From Pseudomonadota bacterium (lineage in GTDB: Bacteria; Pseudomonadota; Gammaproteobacteria; Burkholderiales; Sulfuriferulaceae), in assembly GCA_021845925.1 (NCBI GenBank), contig JAJZUW010000011.1, positions 1-64,000 of the forward strand: DNA of 64,000 bases, given 5' to 3'. Every line of letters starts with the position of its first letter. Within the stretch, counting starts at the first letter, position 1. Below are positions 37,301-47,134 of this stretch, piece by piece. The notes under the pieces were generated by a model. The model ran no database searches, was not told the origin of the DNA, and was given only the letters and a program-made list of their open reading frames with translations. The position numbers and the translations under genes were made by a program.

Positions 37301-38130
37301 ACACTGGCCGTCACGCTGGTGAACTGGCTGTCAGCAAAGGCCAGACTGAGATCGACATTGCCATAGCCCTTGTTAATGCCGAGTGGCAAAGTGACCCACG
37401 GCAACCATTGGCTGATATCGGTGCCCTGGACGTTGACCCTGACCGTGCCGAGCCAGCTGGCCGGATTGGCCAGTCGTTGCGTTTTGATGTCGCCACTGAT
37501 GTCCAGCGGATGCGCCAGCAGGGTCGGTGGGGTGGCAGACAGGTGAAAATGATGACGCGAGCGGCGGTTGACTAGATCCAGATTCACTTCGTGCACGACC
37601 AGCTTTGGCGCTGGTCTGGTGTCGTCCTGCCAGGTTAGTATCGCATGGTTGAGCAAGATGCGATCCTGGCGGGCCAGCCAGTCGGCAAAATCGTTTTGGT
37701 TGCCTGGGTGGTTTAATGCAATGCCACCGAGCCAGATCAGCCCTTGCTTGTCGCGATGCAGTTCGATGAGCTGGTGGCCAAGTGCGAGTCGGGACAGCAC
37801 CGGACCGCCGGAAAGCAGGCTCGACCAGGCAAGGTCGGCCTGGATATCGCCCAGGACCAGCAATGGCCGGCCGAGCTTGTCGGTAACCGTGATCGACTGG
37901 ATGCGGGCAGACGGGTGCCAGCCGTTCCAGCCGGCCTGCAGGCGACCGAGTACAACGGTCTGCCCGGAAGCACGGCTGATCGAGGCAGACAGCGTGTCAC
38001 GCCACTGATCGATGTTCGGCAGCAGCCAGAATTGCAGCACGGACACCACCGCCGTGACGAGCAGCAGGATAACAGCCGCAAATACCGTTAACAGACGAGT
38101 GTAACGGAGAAATCGTGCAGGAATGCTCAC
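34330..38130 (-). CDS. yhdP: YhdP-family AsmA-like protein
   Basis: A 1266-residue protein with one N-terminal membrane helix (LLTVFAAVILLLVTAVVSVL) and a long beta-rich periplasmic body (repeat-like LDISGDI/LNGTL strands) of the AsmA/TIGR02099 group. The family's ends are the LQAGWNGWHPSARIQSITV region and the LVGGPVVGLGVLAVQKLLSN segment near the C-terminus. YhdP-type proteins form a bridge that carries phospholipids to the outer membrane. Start: GTG at 38130 directly after the acs stop; a GTG at 38145 is possible. Cotranscribed with acs and the downstream genes. Confidence 0.85.
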   Translation of the reverse strand: MSIPARFLRYTRLLTVFAAVILLLVTAVVSVLQFWLLPNIDQWRDTLSASISRASGQTVVLGRLQAGWNGWHPSARIQSITVTDKLGRPLLVLGDIQADLAWSSLLSGGPVLSRLALGHQLIELHRDKQGLIWLGGIALNHPGNQNDFADWLARQDRILLNHAILTWQDDTRPAPKLVVHEVNLDLVNRRSRHHFHLSATPPTLLAHPLDISGDIKTQRLANPASWLGTVRVNVQGTDISQWLPWVTLPLGINKGYGNVDLSLAFADSQFTSVTASVLLSQLSLQTSADKPRIDLLSLSGLLEWKRLRRGQSLQLKQLSLRSSDLTYVPPLDFYIKLAPADGKNPATGELTASNLDLQTLAHLTGYLPLTTSQRDWLAHYQPRGTLRNVKADWQGDFPQPAHYHLAGRFSGLGLLSVDNHPGFSGISGSIDGSDVSGNLQLNSRHASFDLPGILFEPHVGLDVMTASIVWQKSADLYHFRLSQASIANPDLNGTLFGTWIWKPGIPGTIDLSGMLLNGNGAATAHYLPLAVQQPAYDWLRQNLLSGKARDVQFHLAGDLAHYPFHNDSAGQLDVRIRVVDASLRPTPDFPVIDHIDGMVQFTGTRMHIHANSAKLYSARLSNVNADIANLFGGDQEKLQIDGDASGNADAFVRFVNHSPVNKVLDNLTANLQASGEMKLHLGLILPFHDINKPLINGKLFFLGNRTLATDKLPAMDNISGSLNFTESSLAASGITLRLFGQPAQLACQTTADATLISLRGTLPATSLSQWLPQSLASRFSGTTNWSSRIQLVHGQFSSIDFTSDLQGMAINLPDPFGKPARQHDVLHMTSTPVNGGNQIAASYDGLATAQLLTVSHNGQTSLDRGAISLGGQASLPSASGLWISGQLASLDTGSWLGLVDGGSKGFQQADVNLTVGDFNLLDHHFSHVGLHAWSHGSQWLTSINGNGIQGNMTWSPASTSQPHGNLTAHFSHLLLTSPSASPPPPPTRPASPQDVSHWPVLAIHVDDLQLGQRTMGQLDIAAHPENAAVAFDHIRLVHPDSTLDMTAMWQPAASPQTSATIRLHVNNLGSFMNRFGEPDTIQRGEADLDGDAAWDGAPVDLPISSLNGHFSLSARNGQFLKADPGVAKLLGVLSLQDLPHHIALDFRDVFSAGFAFDDISATLQLNRGIIRSSDFAMQGPAATVEIRGTVDLNSQTQLLEATIRPHLSESVALASSLVGGPVVGLGVLAVQKLLSNPLGHVVEYTYAIDGSWTAPQIRKLDHANEK

Positions 38131-38131
38131 A

Positions 38132-40099
38132 TTAGCCGGCCACACTCAGTTGCTGCAGTATGGCTGGGTTTTCCAGTGTGGAGACGTCCTGATCGATTTC
38201 ACCACCCTTGGCAAGGGTGCGCAACAGCCGGCGCATGATCTTGCCGGAACGGGTTTTGGGCAGATTGTCGCCAAAGCGGATTTCATCCGGCTTGGCAATC
38301 GCGCCGATTTCCTGGCCGACCCAGTTGCGCAGTTCGGCTGACAGTCTGGCGGCTTCTTCACCTTCCGGGCGCGGCCCTTTCAGGACCACAAAGGCGACGA
38401 TGGCTTCTCCTTTGACATCATGCGGCTTGCCAACTACCGCGGCTTCAGCGACAGCCGGATGGGAAACCAGCGCGGATTCGATTTCCATGGTGCCAAGACG
38501 GTGTCCCGATACGTTCAGCACATCATCGATGCGGCCCATGATCCAGAAATAGCCTTCCTGATCGCGATGCGCGGAATCGCCGGCCAGATAGGTCGTGCCA
38601 CCGAGTTCGGCAGGGAAATAAGTGGCCCGGAACCGTTCGGGATTGTTCCACAACGTGCGCAGCTGGGAGGGGAACGGACGGCGGATGACCAGATAACCTC
38701 CCTCGCCGTGCGGCAAACTGTTGCCCTGTTCGTCCACCACGTCGGCGTGGATGCCGGGCAGGGGGCGGGTGCACGAACCGGGCTTGGTGTGCAGTGCGCC
38801 GGGAACAGGTGCAATCATGTGGGAACCGGTTTCTGTTTGCCACCAGGTGTCCACGATCGGGCAGCGCGAGTGGCCGACTTCTTCGTGGAACCAGACCCAG
38901 GCTTCCGGGTTGATGGGTTCTCCGACAGTACCCAGCAAACGCAGGCTGGACAAATCATACTGGCGTGGCAGGTCTGCGCCGAGCTTGATCAGCGAGCGGA
39001 TTGCGGTCGGTGCCGTGTAAAACGTGGTGACTTTGTGGTCCTGTATCATGCGCCAGAACCGGCCGGCATCAGGCCAGGTCGGAATGCCTTCGAAAATCAC
39101 CTCGGTCATGCCAAGAGCCAGCGGACCATAAGCCACATAGCTGTGGCCGGTGATCCAGCCCACATCGGCGGTGCACCAGAACACATCGGATGCTGGCTTG
39201 GCATCGAATACCCAGTGCATGCTCATGATGGCGCCGAGCAGGTAGCCTCCGCTGCTGTGCTGGACACCCTTGGGCGTGCCGGTGGAACCAGAGGTATACA
39301 GGATGAACAGCGGGTCTTCGGCATTCATCCATTCGGGTTCGCAAACGGATGGCATGCCGGCGATGAAATCCTGCCACCAGATGTCGCGATTCTCGACCAT
39401 GTTTACTGGGTGTCTGGCGCGCTGGTAAACCACCACATGGCGCACACAATCCGTGGCTGGCATGTTCAGTGCTTCATCGACAACAGGTTTCAGAGCGATG
39501 GTTTTGCCGCCCCGGAAGCCGGCGTCAGCCGTGATGACCAGACATGCCTGGGCGTCGGCAATCCGTTCGCCCAGCGACTTGGCGGAAAAACCGCCGAATA
39601 CCACCGAATGAATGGCACCGATCCGGGCGCATGCCTGCATGGCCACGACAGCTTCCACGCTCATCGGCATGTAGATGATGACGCGGTCGCCCTTGCGCAC
39701 GCCCTGGCGACGCAGGGCATTGCCGAGCTGACTGACCTGGTCATGCAGCTGCTGGTAAGTGACCCGGTTGACAGTGCCGTCATCCGCTTCGAATATCAGT
39801 GCCGTACGGTTTGCATGCTGTGCCAGATGGCGGTCGATGCAATTGACCGATACGTTGAGTTCGCCATCATAGAACCAGCGGTAGAAGGGAGCCTGTGATT
39901 CATCGAGCACTTGTGTGAACGGTTTGTGCCAATCGATATGCTGGCGTGCCAGTTCCGCCCAGAAGCCGGTATGATCTGCTGCAGCCTGTTCAAGGAGGCT
40001 CTGGTGGTGTTCCGGACCGGCAACATTGGCGCTGGCCTGAAACTCCGGGTGCGGGTGGAAACTGCGGTTTTCGTGCAGGATGGATTCGATGTGCGACAT
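38132..40099 (-). CDS. acs: Acetyl-CoA synthetase
   Basis: A 655-residue AMP-forming acetate-CoA ligase. The ATP-binding loop [12 protein letters not shown] lies at ~265 and the adenylation motif [20 protein letters not shown] near 500. The acetylation-regulated Lys lies in [14 protein letters not shown] (~615). It makes acetyl-CoA from acetate in the cytoplasm. Length and motifs match the family. The opposite-strand 492-residue frame is a shadow. Confidence 0.97.
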   Translation of the reverse strand: MSHIESILHENRSFHPHPEFQASANVAGPEHHQSLLEQAAADHTGFWAELARQHIDWHKPFTQVLDESQAPFYRWFYDGELNVSVNCIDRHLAQHANRTALIFEADDGTVNRVTYQQLHDQVSQLGNALRRQGVRKGDRVIIYMPMSVEAVVAMQACARIGAIHSVVFGGFSAKSLGERIADAQACLVITADAGFRGGKTIALKPVVDEALNMPATDCVRHVVVYQRARHPVNMVENRDIWWQDFIAGMPSVCEPEWMNAEDPLFILYTSGSTGTPKGVQHSSGGYLLGAIMSMHWVFDAKPASDVFWCTADVGWITGHSYVAYGPLALGMTEVIFEGIPTWPDAGRFWRMIQDHKVTTFYTAPTAIRSLIKLGADLPRQYDLSSLRLLGTVGEPINPEAWVWFHEEVGHSRCPIVDTWWQTETGSHMIAPVPGALHTKPGSCTRPLPGIHADVVDEQGNSLPHGEGGYLVIRRPFPSQLRTLWNNPERFRATYFPAELGGTTYLAGDSAHRDQEGYFWIMGRIDDVLNVSGHRLGTMEIESALVSHPAVAEAAVVGKPHDVKGEAIVAFVVLKGPRPEGEEAARLSAELRNWVGQEIGAIAKPDEIRFGDNLPKTRSGKIMRRLLRTLAKGGEIDQDVSTLENPAILQQLSVAG

Positions 40100-40210
40100 G
40101 CTGACAACTCCGGTGCGGTGCTGGTGTTTCGTTGCCCGCCGGTTGACGGACGGGTTAAGCCGATATTCTAATCCAAATCAGGCAAGTCGTGACTGTGCAG
40201 AAAGGATTTC

Positions 40211-42889
40211 ATGAATCTGAATCAGCAGATTGATCAGGCCAGCCGGTTTTCGCGCTATTTCCAGCGACTGTGCGACGCCGATCCGGCATTTCGCGAAGCG
40301 CTCGCTGCGCGCCAGGGCGCGCTCTGGCAGGCGGAAGAAATGACGGACTGGCTTGCTGTACAGGACTGTTCGACACCGGAACAGTTGTCCCGTTCCCTGC
40401 GTGGTCTTCGTCATCAGGTGATGGCGCAGCTGATGATGCATGATCTTGCGCACGGTGGCGACCTGGCTTCGGTCATTGCCGGATGCACCACGCTGGCGGA
40501 GATCTGCATCCGGCATTCGCTGCAGGCCCATCACCAGTGGCTTGCCGAGATTCACGGCGCGCCACTCGACACTGCCGGACAACCGATCGAACTGGCGGTA
40601 ATTGGCATGGGCAAGCTGGGTGGTGGCGAGCTGAATGTATCGTCGGACATCGATCTGGTGTATCTGTATGCAGAAGAGGGCGAGACAAACGGACGTCGCC
40701 CGGTGACCCATCACCATTTTTTTGTCACGCTGGCGCAACGGTTGGCCCGTTCACTGGCCGAAGCCACTGCAAACGGTTTTGTGTTTCGTGTCGATGCCCG
40801 TCTGAGGCCATGGGGCGATTCGGGCCCGCTGGCCATCAGTTACGATGCCATCGAGGATTATCTGGTCAGCCATGGCCGGGAATGGGAACGCTATGCCTGG
40901 ATCAAGGGGCGCGCGATAACCGGTAGCCGGCCAGCAGAACTGGCGGCGATCATCCGGCCGTTTGTATTTCGCAAGTATCTGGATTTCGGCGCCATTTCGG
41001 CCCTGCGAGACCTTCATGCACAGATCCGGCGTGAAGTGGTGCGGCGCGACCGGGCCAGCAACATCAAACTGGGACCGGGTGGTATCCGGGAAATTGAATT
41101 CATTGCGCAGGTGTTCCAGCTGATTCGCGGTGGACAGGATACTGCCTTGCAGGCCCGGCCCACGCTGACCGTACTCGAATTGCTGGGCAGTCGAGGATTG
41201 CTGCAGGAAAATCAGGTGGTCCAGTTGCGTGAAGCCTATGTTTTTTTGCGCAATCTCGAACACCGGCTGCAATATCTGGATGACGCACAGACCCAGATGC
41301 TGCCTGCCACCGAAGAAGACCGGCAGCGGGTGGCCTTTGCCATGGGCTTCAGCAGTGAAGCGTCGTTCATGCAGGCACTGGAACAGCATCGCCAGCACGT
41401 CAGTGCATGTTTTGCCGCGGTATTTGCCGGACCGGACAACCAGTCGGACGTGGATGCCTGGCGCGCGCTGTGGATGGGGCTGCTGGAAGACCGGGATGCC
41501 ATTGCCCAGTTGAGTGCTGCCGGCTATGCCGATCCGGAAGCCGTGCTGCATCGGTTGACCGAAATGCGCAGGGCCGGGCGCTACACGACATTGCCCGAAC
41601 GCAGCCGTGATCGTTTTGATGCGCTGGCAGCTGCGTTGTTGCCGCTGGCCTGCCAGTTTGACCAGCCCGATCAAACGCTTGGCCGCGTACTGGACTTGCT
41701 CGAAGCGGTTGCCGGTCGAGCCGTTTATCTGGCTTTGCTCGAAGAATATCCGCTAACGCTGAAAAAGGTGGTCAGCCTGTGCTCTGCCAGCGCCTGGGCA
41801 GCCGCTTATCTGACCGCCAATCCGATATTGCTGGATGAACTGCTGGATGATGTCACTCTGGATGCCGAATTCGATCCGGAGGTGTTTGCCGCCAGTCTTG
41901 CACAGCAGCTGGAAGGCGCGGAAGGTGATGTCGAACGTCAGATGGATGTTCTGCGTCATTTCCGGCATCGGCAGGTATTCCGTTTTCTGGTGCTGGATCT
42001 CACCGGACATCTGGCCTTGTCTGCCCTGGCAAGTGGCCTGACCCGGCTGGCCGAAGTGATTTTGCAGGCCGTGCTGCCGCTGGCCTGGGCCCGTGTGCCA
42101 GGACGTCACCGGGAAGTCCCTCGGTTTGCCATCATTGGTTATGGCAAGCTGGGCGCGAGAGAACTGGGCTATGCGTCCGATCTGGACATGGTTTTCCTGT
42201 ACGAAGACGATGCGCCGGAATCCGGCAGCCTGTATGCCAGACTGGCCCAGCGGATTGTGGGCTGGCTGACGGCGTTCACCCCGGCCGGCATTCTGTACGA
42301 CACCGATTTGCGGCTGCGCCCTGATGGAGCAGCCGGACTGCTGGTCAGCAGCACCAGTGCATTTCGTGATTACCAGCGTTCGCAGGCGTGGACCTGGGAA
42401 CACCAGGCGATTACGCGGGCTCGTTTTGTTGCCGGAGATGTGACGATTGGAACACAGTTTGACGCCATCCGGCTGGAAATCCTGCAACATCCGGTCCGGA
42501 CGCCCGCCGCATTGCTGGCGGATATCCTGGACATGCGTCGTCGCGTGCACGAAGGTCACCGTAACGATTCTGGCCTGTTTGACCTGAAACACGATGCGGG
42601 CGGCATGGTGGATGTCGAATTCATGGTGCAGTATCTGGTCCTGCGCTGGGGAGGATCGCATCCGGAACTGACCGAAAACACCGGTTGCGTGGTTTTGCTG
42701 CAACGGGCGGCCGAGGCCGGACTGATTCCACAACAGGCAGCCAGCGAGGCAGGCGCAGCCTGGCAGGAATACTGGCGTCTTCAGCATACCCTGCGACTGA
42801 AGGGCATGGACAAGGCGCGTTTGCCGGTCAGCGAAGTTGGCGAAGCCGTGTCAGCCGTGACCCGGCTCTGGCAGGAACTCATGCACTGA
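40211..42889 (+). CDS. glnE: Bifunctional glutamine synthetase adenylyltransferase/deadenylase
   Basis: An 892-residue enzyme with two nucleotidyltransferase cores: IGMGKLGGGELNVSSDIDLV (~130) removes, and IIGYGKLGARELGYASDLDM (~640) adds, AMP on glutamine synthetase. Both GxGKxGxxELxxxSDxD motifs are intact. It adjusts nitrogen assimilation together with PII. Divergent from acs, with a 110-base gap for both promoters. Slightly shorter than the ~945-residue enterobacterial GlnE, as is normal in betaproteobacteria. Confidence 0.96.
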   Translation: MNLNQQIDQASRFSRYFQRLCDADPAFREALAARQGALWQAEEMTDWLAVQDCSTPEQLSRSLRGLRHQVMAQLMMHDLAHGGDLASVIAGCTTLAEICIRHSLQAHHQWLAEIHGAPLDTAGQPIELAVIGMGKLGGGELNVSSDIDLVYLYAEEGETNGRRPVTHHHFFVTLAQRLARSLAEATANGFVFRVDARLRPWGDSGPLAISYDAIEDYLVSHGREWERYAWIKGRAITGSRPAELAAIIRPFVFRKYLDFGAISALRDLHAQIRREVVRRDRASNIKLGPGGIREIEFIAQVFQLIRGGQDTALQARPTLTVLELLGSRGLLQENQVVQLREAYVFLRNLEHRLQYLDDAQTQMLPATEEDRQRVAFAMGFSSEASFMQALEQHRQHVSACFAAVFAGPDNQSDVDAWRALWMGLLEDRDAIAQLSAAGYADPEAVLHRLTEMRRAGRYTTLPERSRDRFDALAAALLPLACQFDQPDQTLGRVLDLLEAVAGRAVYLALLEEYPLTLKKVVSLCSASAWAAAYLTANPILLDELLDDVTLDAEFDPEVFAASLAQQLEGAEGDVERQMDVLRHFRHRQVFRFLVLDLTGHLALSALASGLTRLAEVILQAVLPLAWARVPGRHREVPRFAIIGYGKLGARELGYASDLDMVFLYEDDAPESGSLYARLAQRIVGWLTAFTPAGILYDTDLRLRPDGAAGLLVSSTSAFRDYQRSQAWTWEHQAITRARFVAGDVTIGTQFDAIRLEILQHPVRTPAALLADILDMRRRVHEGHRNDSGLFDLKHDAGGMVDVEFMVQYLVLRWGGSHPELTENTGCVVLLQRAAEAGLIPQQAASEAGAAWQEYWRLQHTLRLKGMDKARLPVSEVGEAVSAVTRLWQELMH

Positions 42890-42950
42890 CGAGGGACGCT
42901 GAATTGCGTTACAATGTTCGTTTTAGCGGTGATGGAAACGGAGTGAGATG

Positions 42951-43871
42951 ATGTCGATGGCTGATCGGGATGGTTTCATCTGGTACGATGGCGCCATGGT
43001 ACCCTGGCGGGAAGCAACCACGCATGTGCTGACGCATACCCTGCATTATGGCATGGGCGTATTCGAGGGTGTGCGGGCCTACAAGACAGAGCAGGGTACC
43101 GCGATTTTCCGCCTGCGCGAACATACCGATCGCCTGTTCCGTTCTGCCCATATCCTGGGCATGCGCCTGCCATATGACCGCGACACCCTGATGGCTGCCC
43201 AGCTGGCGGCGGTGCGCGACAACAATCTTGAATCGGCATACCTGCGTCCCATGGCGTTTTATGGTCCCGAGGCGATGGGGATTTCGGCCAAAACGCTGTC
43301 GGTGCACGTGATCGTGGCTGCCTGGACCTGGGGCGCCTACATGGGGTCCGAGGCCATCGAACGCGGTATTCGGGTCAAGACGTCGTCATTTGCCCGCCAC
43401 CATGTCAATATCACCATGTGCAAGGCCAAGGCAAATGGCAACTACATGAATTCGATCCTGGCCCATCAGGAAGCAGCACAGGATGGCTATCAGGAAGCCC
43501 TGCTGCTGGATGTGGACGGGTTTGTGGCTGAGGGTTCCGGTGAAAACATTTTCATCGTGCGCAATGGCAAACTGTATACGCCGGACCTCACTTCCGCCCT
43601 GGAAGGCATCACCCGCGACAGCATCATTACTCTGGCACAGGAACTCGGTCTGCCAGTGGTGGAAAAGCGGATTACCCGTGATGAAGTGTACAGCGCGGAC
43701 GAGGCGTTTTTCACTGGGACGGCTGCCGAAGTCACCCCGATACGTGAACTCGACAACCGCGCCATTGGCAGCGGCCAGCGTGGTCCGGTAACCGAACGTC
43801 TGCAGGCACTGTATTTTGATTGCGTGCATGGCCGGCATCCCGGCCATCAGGACTGGTTGACCCACATCTGA
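42951..43871 (+). CDS. ilvE: Branched-chain amino acid aminotransferase
   Basis: A 306-residue class IV PLP aminotransferase. The PLP-binding Lys lies in TMCKAKANGNYMNSILAHQE (~160), with the family motifs THTLHYGMGVFEGVRAYKT and VAEGSGENIFIV. It starts MSMADRDGFIWYDG, as in related betaproteobacterial IlvE; GGAG at 42940-42943 lies 7 bases before it. It makes Val, Leu and Ile from 2-oxo acids. The zinc-finger gene follows 10 bases after. Confidence 0.97.
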   Translation: MSMADRDGFIWYDGAMVPWREATTHVLTHTLHYGMGVFEGVRAYKTEQGTAIFRLREHTDRLFRSAHILGMRLPYDRDTLMAAQLAAVRDNNLESAYLRPMAFYGPEAMGISAKTLSVHVIVAAWTWGAYMGSEAIERGIRVKTSSFARHHVNITMCKAKANGNYMNSILAHQEAAQDGYQEALLLDVDGFVAEGSGENIFIVRNGKLYTPDLTSALEGITRDSIITLAQELGLPVVEKRITRDEVYSADEAFFTGTAAEVTPIRELDNRAIGSGQRGPVTERLQALYFDCVHGRHPGHQDWLTHI

Positions 43872-43881
43872 AGGTATCGTC

Positions 43882-44085
43882 ATGAACAACAATGCCAGTG
43901 CCGCTCAGGCACCTATCCAGGAAGTGACCGCAGCCGATCTGCCCCTGCATTGCCCCACACCGTCAATGCAGGCATGGAACTCGCATCCACGGGTATTCCT
44001 CGATATTACCCGGACAGGTGAGGCCAGTTGTCCTTATTGCGGCATGAAATACCGTTTCAAGGGTGAATTGCCAAAGGGGCATTGA
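43882..44085 (+). CDS. Zinc-finger domain protein (zf-CHCC type)
   Basis: A 67-residue protein with metal ligands LHCP, NSHPRVFL and SCPYCGMKYRF, that is Cys-x-His-Cys-x2-Cys. The order matches the zf-CHCC family, related to the NDUFS6 subunit of mitochondrial complex I. It is commonly placed directly after ilvE in betaproteobacteria. Its role there is unknown. Confidence 0.9.
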   Translation: MNNNASAAQAPIQEVTAADLPLHCPTPSMQAWNSHPRVFLDITRTGEASCPYCGMKYRFKGELPKGH

Positions 44086-44088
44086 GAG

Positions 44089-44120
44089 ATTCTGCGACTA
44101 CGCTCCGCTCCGCGCAGAAT
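44089..44120. repeat. 32-bp palindromic repeat, second copy
   Basis: ATTCTGCG at 44089-44096 pairs with CGCAGAAT at 44113-44120. It is the counterpart of the copy at 8300-8331, with a different spacer order (ACTACGCTCCGCTC), and begins four bases after the zinc-finger stop. Confidence 0.85.
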
Positions 44121-44171
44121 GACGTTGGTGGGGCACACAGAAATGCCAGGTAGACAGTCGTCGCATCCAAC

Positions 44172-44633
44172 CTGCACTTCGCTGTCATTCCGCGCGAAGT
44201 CGCGGAATCCACCTGGCACCTCGCTGTCATTCCGCGCGAAGTCGCGGAATCCACCTGGCACCTCGCTGTCATTCCGCGCGAAGTCGCGGAATCCACCTGG
44301 CACCTCGCTGTCATTCCGCGCGAAGTCGCGGAATCCACCTGGCACCTCGCTGTCATTCCGCGCGAAGTCACGGAATCCACCTGGCACCTCGCTGTCATTC
44401 CGCGCGAAGTCGCGGAATCCACCTGGCATCTCGCTGTCATTCCGCGCGCAGTCACGGAATCCACCTGGCACCTCGCTGTCATTCCGCACGCAGTCACGGA
44501 ATCCACCTGGCACTTCGCTGTCATTCCGCGCGAAGTCGCGGAATCCACCTGGCACTTCGCTGTCATTCCGCGCGAAGTCGCGGAATCCACCTGGCACCTC
44601 GCTGTCATTCCGCGCGCAGTCGCGGAATCCACC
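44172..44633. repeat. Tandem array, 42-bp unit with internal palindrome, 11 copies
   Basis: The unit is CACCTCGCTGTCATTCCGCG + CGAAGTCGCGGAATCCACCT + GG, repeated every 42 bases. Core copies start at 44185 and every 42 bases to 44605. Each core has an 8-base inverted repeat (ATTCCGCG / CGCGGAAT) around CGAAGT, and copies 7, 8 and 11 vary in the loop (GCAGT). Because 42 is divisible by 3, both strands read as open frames of repeated peptide (SFRAKSRNPPGTSL), which I judge not to be genes. The rest of 44121-44171 is unremarkable. Confidence 0.95.
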
Positions 44634-44656
44634 TAATCCCGGATGCTGATCGTAGC

Positions 44657-44688
44657 CAAAAAAAATGCCCCGGCATGTCGCCGGGGCA
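44657..44688 (-). terminator. Rho-independent terminator of the TonB receptor gene
   Basis: On the minus strand TGCCCCGGC-GACAT-GCCGGGGCA is followed by eight T, starting 45 bases past the receptor stop. Confidence 0.92.
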
Positions 44689-44732
44689 CTGGCATTTCGC
44701 TGAATGCGATTCTCGAGCGCGTTGAACAGTGA

Positions 44733-46985
44733 TCAGAAACGTGCGTTGACGCTCAGGTAAAACTCACGTGGCAGGCTCATTTCCTGCGTGCTGGCGTTGT
44801 AGTAGGAATCCACATACATGGTGTTGAACAGGTTGGTCACGTTCACCGCGACAGTGGCATCCTTGAATCCCAGCTGGCTGGACATGCCAGCATATTTGAA
44901 TGTATAGCTGGCGCTGGCGTTGACCACCGTGTATGACGGCAGTTGCAGCAGTGTATTGGTTGGATAATTGCCCACGCTGAAATAACTGCTGCCAACGTGC
45001 TGGCCTGACAGGGAAGCATTGAATGCCTCGGTGTGATAGATCACGCCCAGGGTTTCCGTATTGTTGGGTGCATACGGAAAATTCTGGTTGAACGTGTCGA
45101 AATAGGCATCCAGCCAGCCGATGTTGGCATACATTGACCAGTTGGGCGTGAACACGAAATTGTTCTGCCAGCTGATACCTTTGTTAGTGGCTGCGCCGGC
45201 ATTGGCCAGTTCGCTGATGGTGGATGTGCCGCTGGTGATGGTCGAGCTGACAATGTAGTTATTGAAGTTGAGCTGGAACGCATCGATGCTGGACGACCAG
45301 ATGCCGCTCTTCCAGGTGCCGCCAATGTCATAGGTATCCGCTTCTTCAGCTGCCAGGTTCGGGTTGTAGGTGCCGGTGTAAAACTGGTTATAGGCAGGCG
45401 GGTTGACGTTTTTGGTGTAGTTGGCGTACACCGAAGCGTTGGACGCCACCTTGTAGTTGACGCTGAACGATGGCAGGAAACCGGAATAGTTGCTGTCGAA
45501 CTGCGAGGTCTTGCCGGCAGCCTGGGCGACAGCGTCGAAGAAGGTGCGGTTCATCGACAGGTTCTTGCCACCCACATCGAAGGTCAGTGCCGGCGTTGCC
45601 TTCCAGGTAAAGTTGATATATGGCTCGGTGGTATCGGTATTCACCTGTTCCTGGTAGAGCGAGCCGACATACAGACCGGTCGAGCTGTTGATATAGCGAC
45701 CATCATGCATGCTGGCATTGTGGTTGTACCACAGACCGGCTTCGGTGGTGACATCACCGAAAGGCAGCAACAGCTTCAGGATGTTGCCATAGCGACGTGT
45801 GACGTTGTATGAGGGATTGATCAGCACGCCATTGGCCGATGGCGATACCAGCGCATAGGTACCACCAGGTGTCAGCAGATGCATGCTGCGGGTGGTGTCG
45901 CCTTCGCCGAAGCCATCACCGTGGTAAAAATAGGGCTGGTCGCTGATTTCGGCGCCATTGGCCAGCGGAAGAACCAGCTTGCCGTAAGCCATCGAATCCA
46001 GATACTTGTTGAAATTCCAGCCGGCGTAGTAGGTGTTGACGCTGCCATTGCTGTTGTACATGTTGCTGCCCAGCAGATTGCACTGGTCGCCCTGGGCGGC
46101 GATGCCGGCAGCCGTACAGCCATCATAGTAATTGAAGGTTTCGTCGTTGCGGGCGTAGTACAAGGTCAGTTTTGCGCGACCAAATGCGGTCACCGACTTG
46201 ATATTGTCCGTGGTCTGCTGGGCAGGCGTGTTGTTGAAATAACCATCCATTGCGATGTGGTTGTGCATCCAGTAGATGGTGGTGGGTGCGCCGGTATTGC
46301 CGCCAAGAATGCCGGTATTCAGCAGAACGCCGGCATTGTGCTTGCCGTACGATCCGACGCCGAACATCGGTTCGATGTACATGTCCGGACCCGGGTCCAT
46401 CGAATAGGTCTGTACCGAACCGGCAAATGCCGCCAGGCCAGGAATGGCCGCCGAACCGGCACCCGGATAATACTGGATGCTGCCGACCAGGTTGGTGGGA
46501 ATGAATTCGTTGGAGTAAAACGCATAGTTGTCGCTATCGTTCAGCGGAATGTCATCAACGGTAAAGTTGATCAACGTTTTGGGCAGACCGTTCACATACA
46601 CGTTGTCACCAGTCATCGAATCGCTGCCAGTCAACACCACGACATTGGGCAGAACCGCCAGCGCCTGGGTGAACGAAGCACCTGGCGGCAGGGTTGCCAT
46701 GCGTCCTGCGGTGATCGTCGTGACACCCTGGCTGGCATCCTGATCAAATGTCTGCACATTCTGGATCTGTTCTGCAGGTGTGCTTTCGACATTGGTCGGG
46801 GTTGGGGTGCCAAACATCTGCGCCGGTGCCTGGGTTTGGGCGCTGCCACTGACGGTGCCCAGATCGACGGTATCCGCAATGCCTGACTGCGCCATGCCAA
46901 ACAGCAGGCTGGCAACGGCCAGGCTGAGCGTGGTTCTTTTCAGTTGCGCGTGTGTATTGCGGTATGGCTGGTTGTGACTGTTCAT
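44733..46985 (-). CDS. TonB-dependent outer-membrane receptor
   Basis: A 750-residue outer-membrane protein. The start at 46985 has AGGGG six bases upstream, and codons before it are not conserved in type. A signal peptide (RTTLSLAVASLLFGMAQSGI) precedes the mature chain. The plug domain includes GDNVYVNGLPKTLINFTVDD and VGSIQYYPGAGSA, and the C-terminal strand ends REFYLSVNARF with the terminal Phe of beta-barrel porins. It should import an iron chelate or other TonB substrate; the ligand is unknown. No canonical TonB box is evident. A terminator follows. Confidence 0.88.
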   Translation of the reverse strand: MNSHNQPYRNTHAQLKRTTLSLAVASLLFGMAQSGIADTVDLGTVSGSAQTQAPAQMFGTPTPTNVESTPAEQIQNVQTFDQDASQGVTTITAGRMATLPPGASFTQALAVLPNVVVLTGSDSMTGDNVYVNGLPKTLINFTVDDIPLNDSDNYAFYSNEFIPTNLVGSIQYYPGAGSAAIPGLAAFAGSVQTYSMDPGPDMYIEPMFGVGSYGKHNAGVLLNTGILGGNTGAPTTIYWMHNHIAMDGYFNNTPAQQTTDNIKSVTAFGRAKLTLYYARNDETFNYYDGCTAAGIAAQGDQCNLLGSNMYNSNGSVNTYYAGWNFNKYLDSMAYGKLVLPLANGAEISDQPYFYHGDGFGEGDTTRSMHLLTPGGTYALVSPSANGVLINPSYNVTRRYGNILKLLLPFGDVTTEAGLWYNHNASMHDGRYINSSTGLYVGSLYQEQVNTDTTEPYINFTWKATPALTFDVGGKNLSMNRTFFDAVAQAAGKTSQFDSNYSGFLPSFSVNYKVASNASVYANYTKNVNPPAYNQFYTGTYNPNLAAEEADTYDIGGTWKSGIWSSSIDAFQLNFNNYIVSSTITSGTSTISELANAGAATNKGISWQNNFVFTPNWSMYANIGWLDAYFDTFNQNFPYAPNNTETLGVIYHTEAFNASLSGQHVGSSYFSVGNYPTNTLLQLPSYTVVNASASYTFKYAGMSSQLGFKDATVAVNVTNLFNTMYVDSYYNASTQEMSLPREFYLSVNARF

Positions 46986-47134
46986 GCGTTTCCCCTGTGC
47001 AAAACAATAAAAGCGCAAGCTTATGCACGGGGGATGAAACCCTGATGAACTAAATTTGTCAGAGTTGTGAATGGTGATGTCAGAAAACTGTCACTTGACG
47101 CCGCCACAAAAGCGGAACCAGAAGGAAACAGGTT

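Noticed and set aside
38420-39898. 492-residue plus-strand frame opposite acs
   Set aside because: Shadow of acs, whose ATP-binding and lysine motifs are intact; no family resemblance in the antisense frame.
44034-44649. Three overlapping open frames (176-191 residues) in the 42-bp array
   Set aside because: Unit length divisible by three keeps frames open on both strands; peptides are pure repeats without signals or starts.
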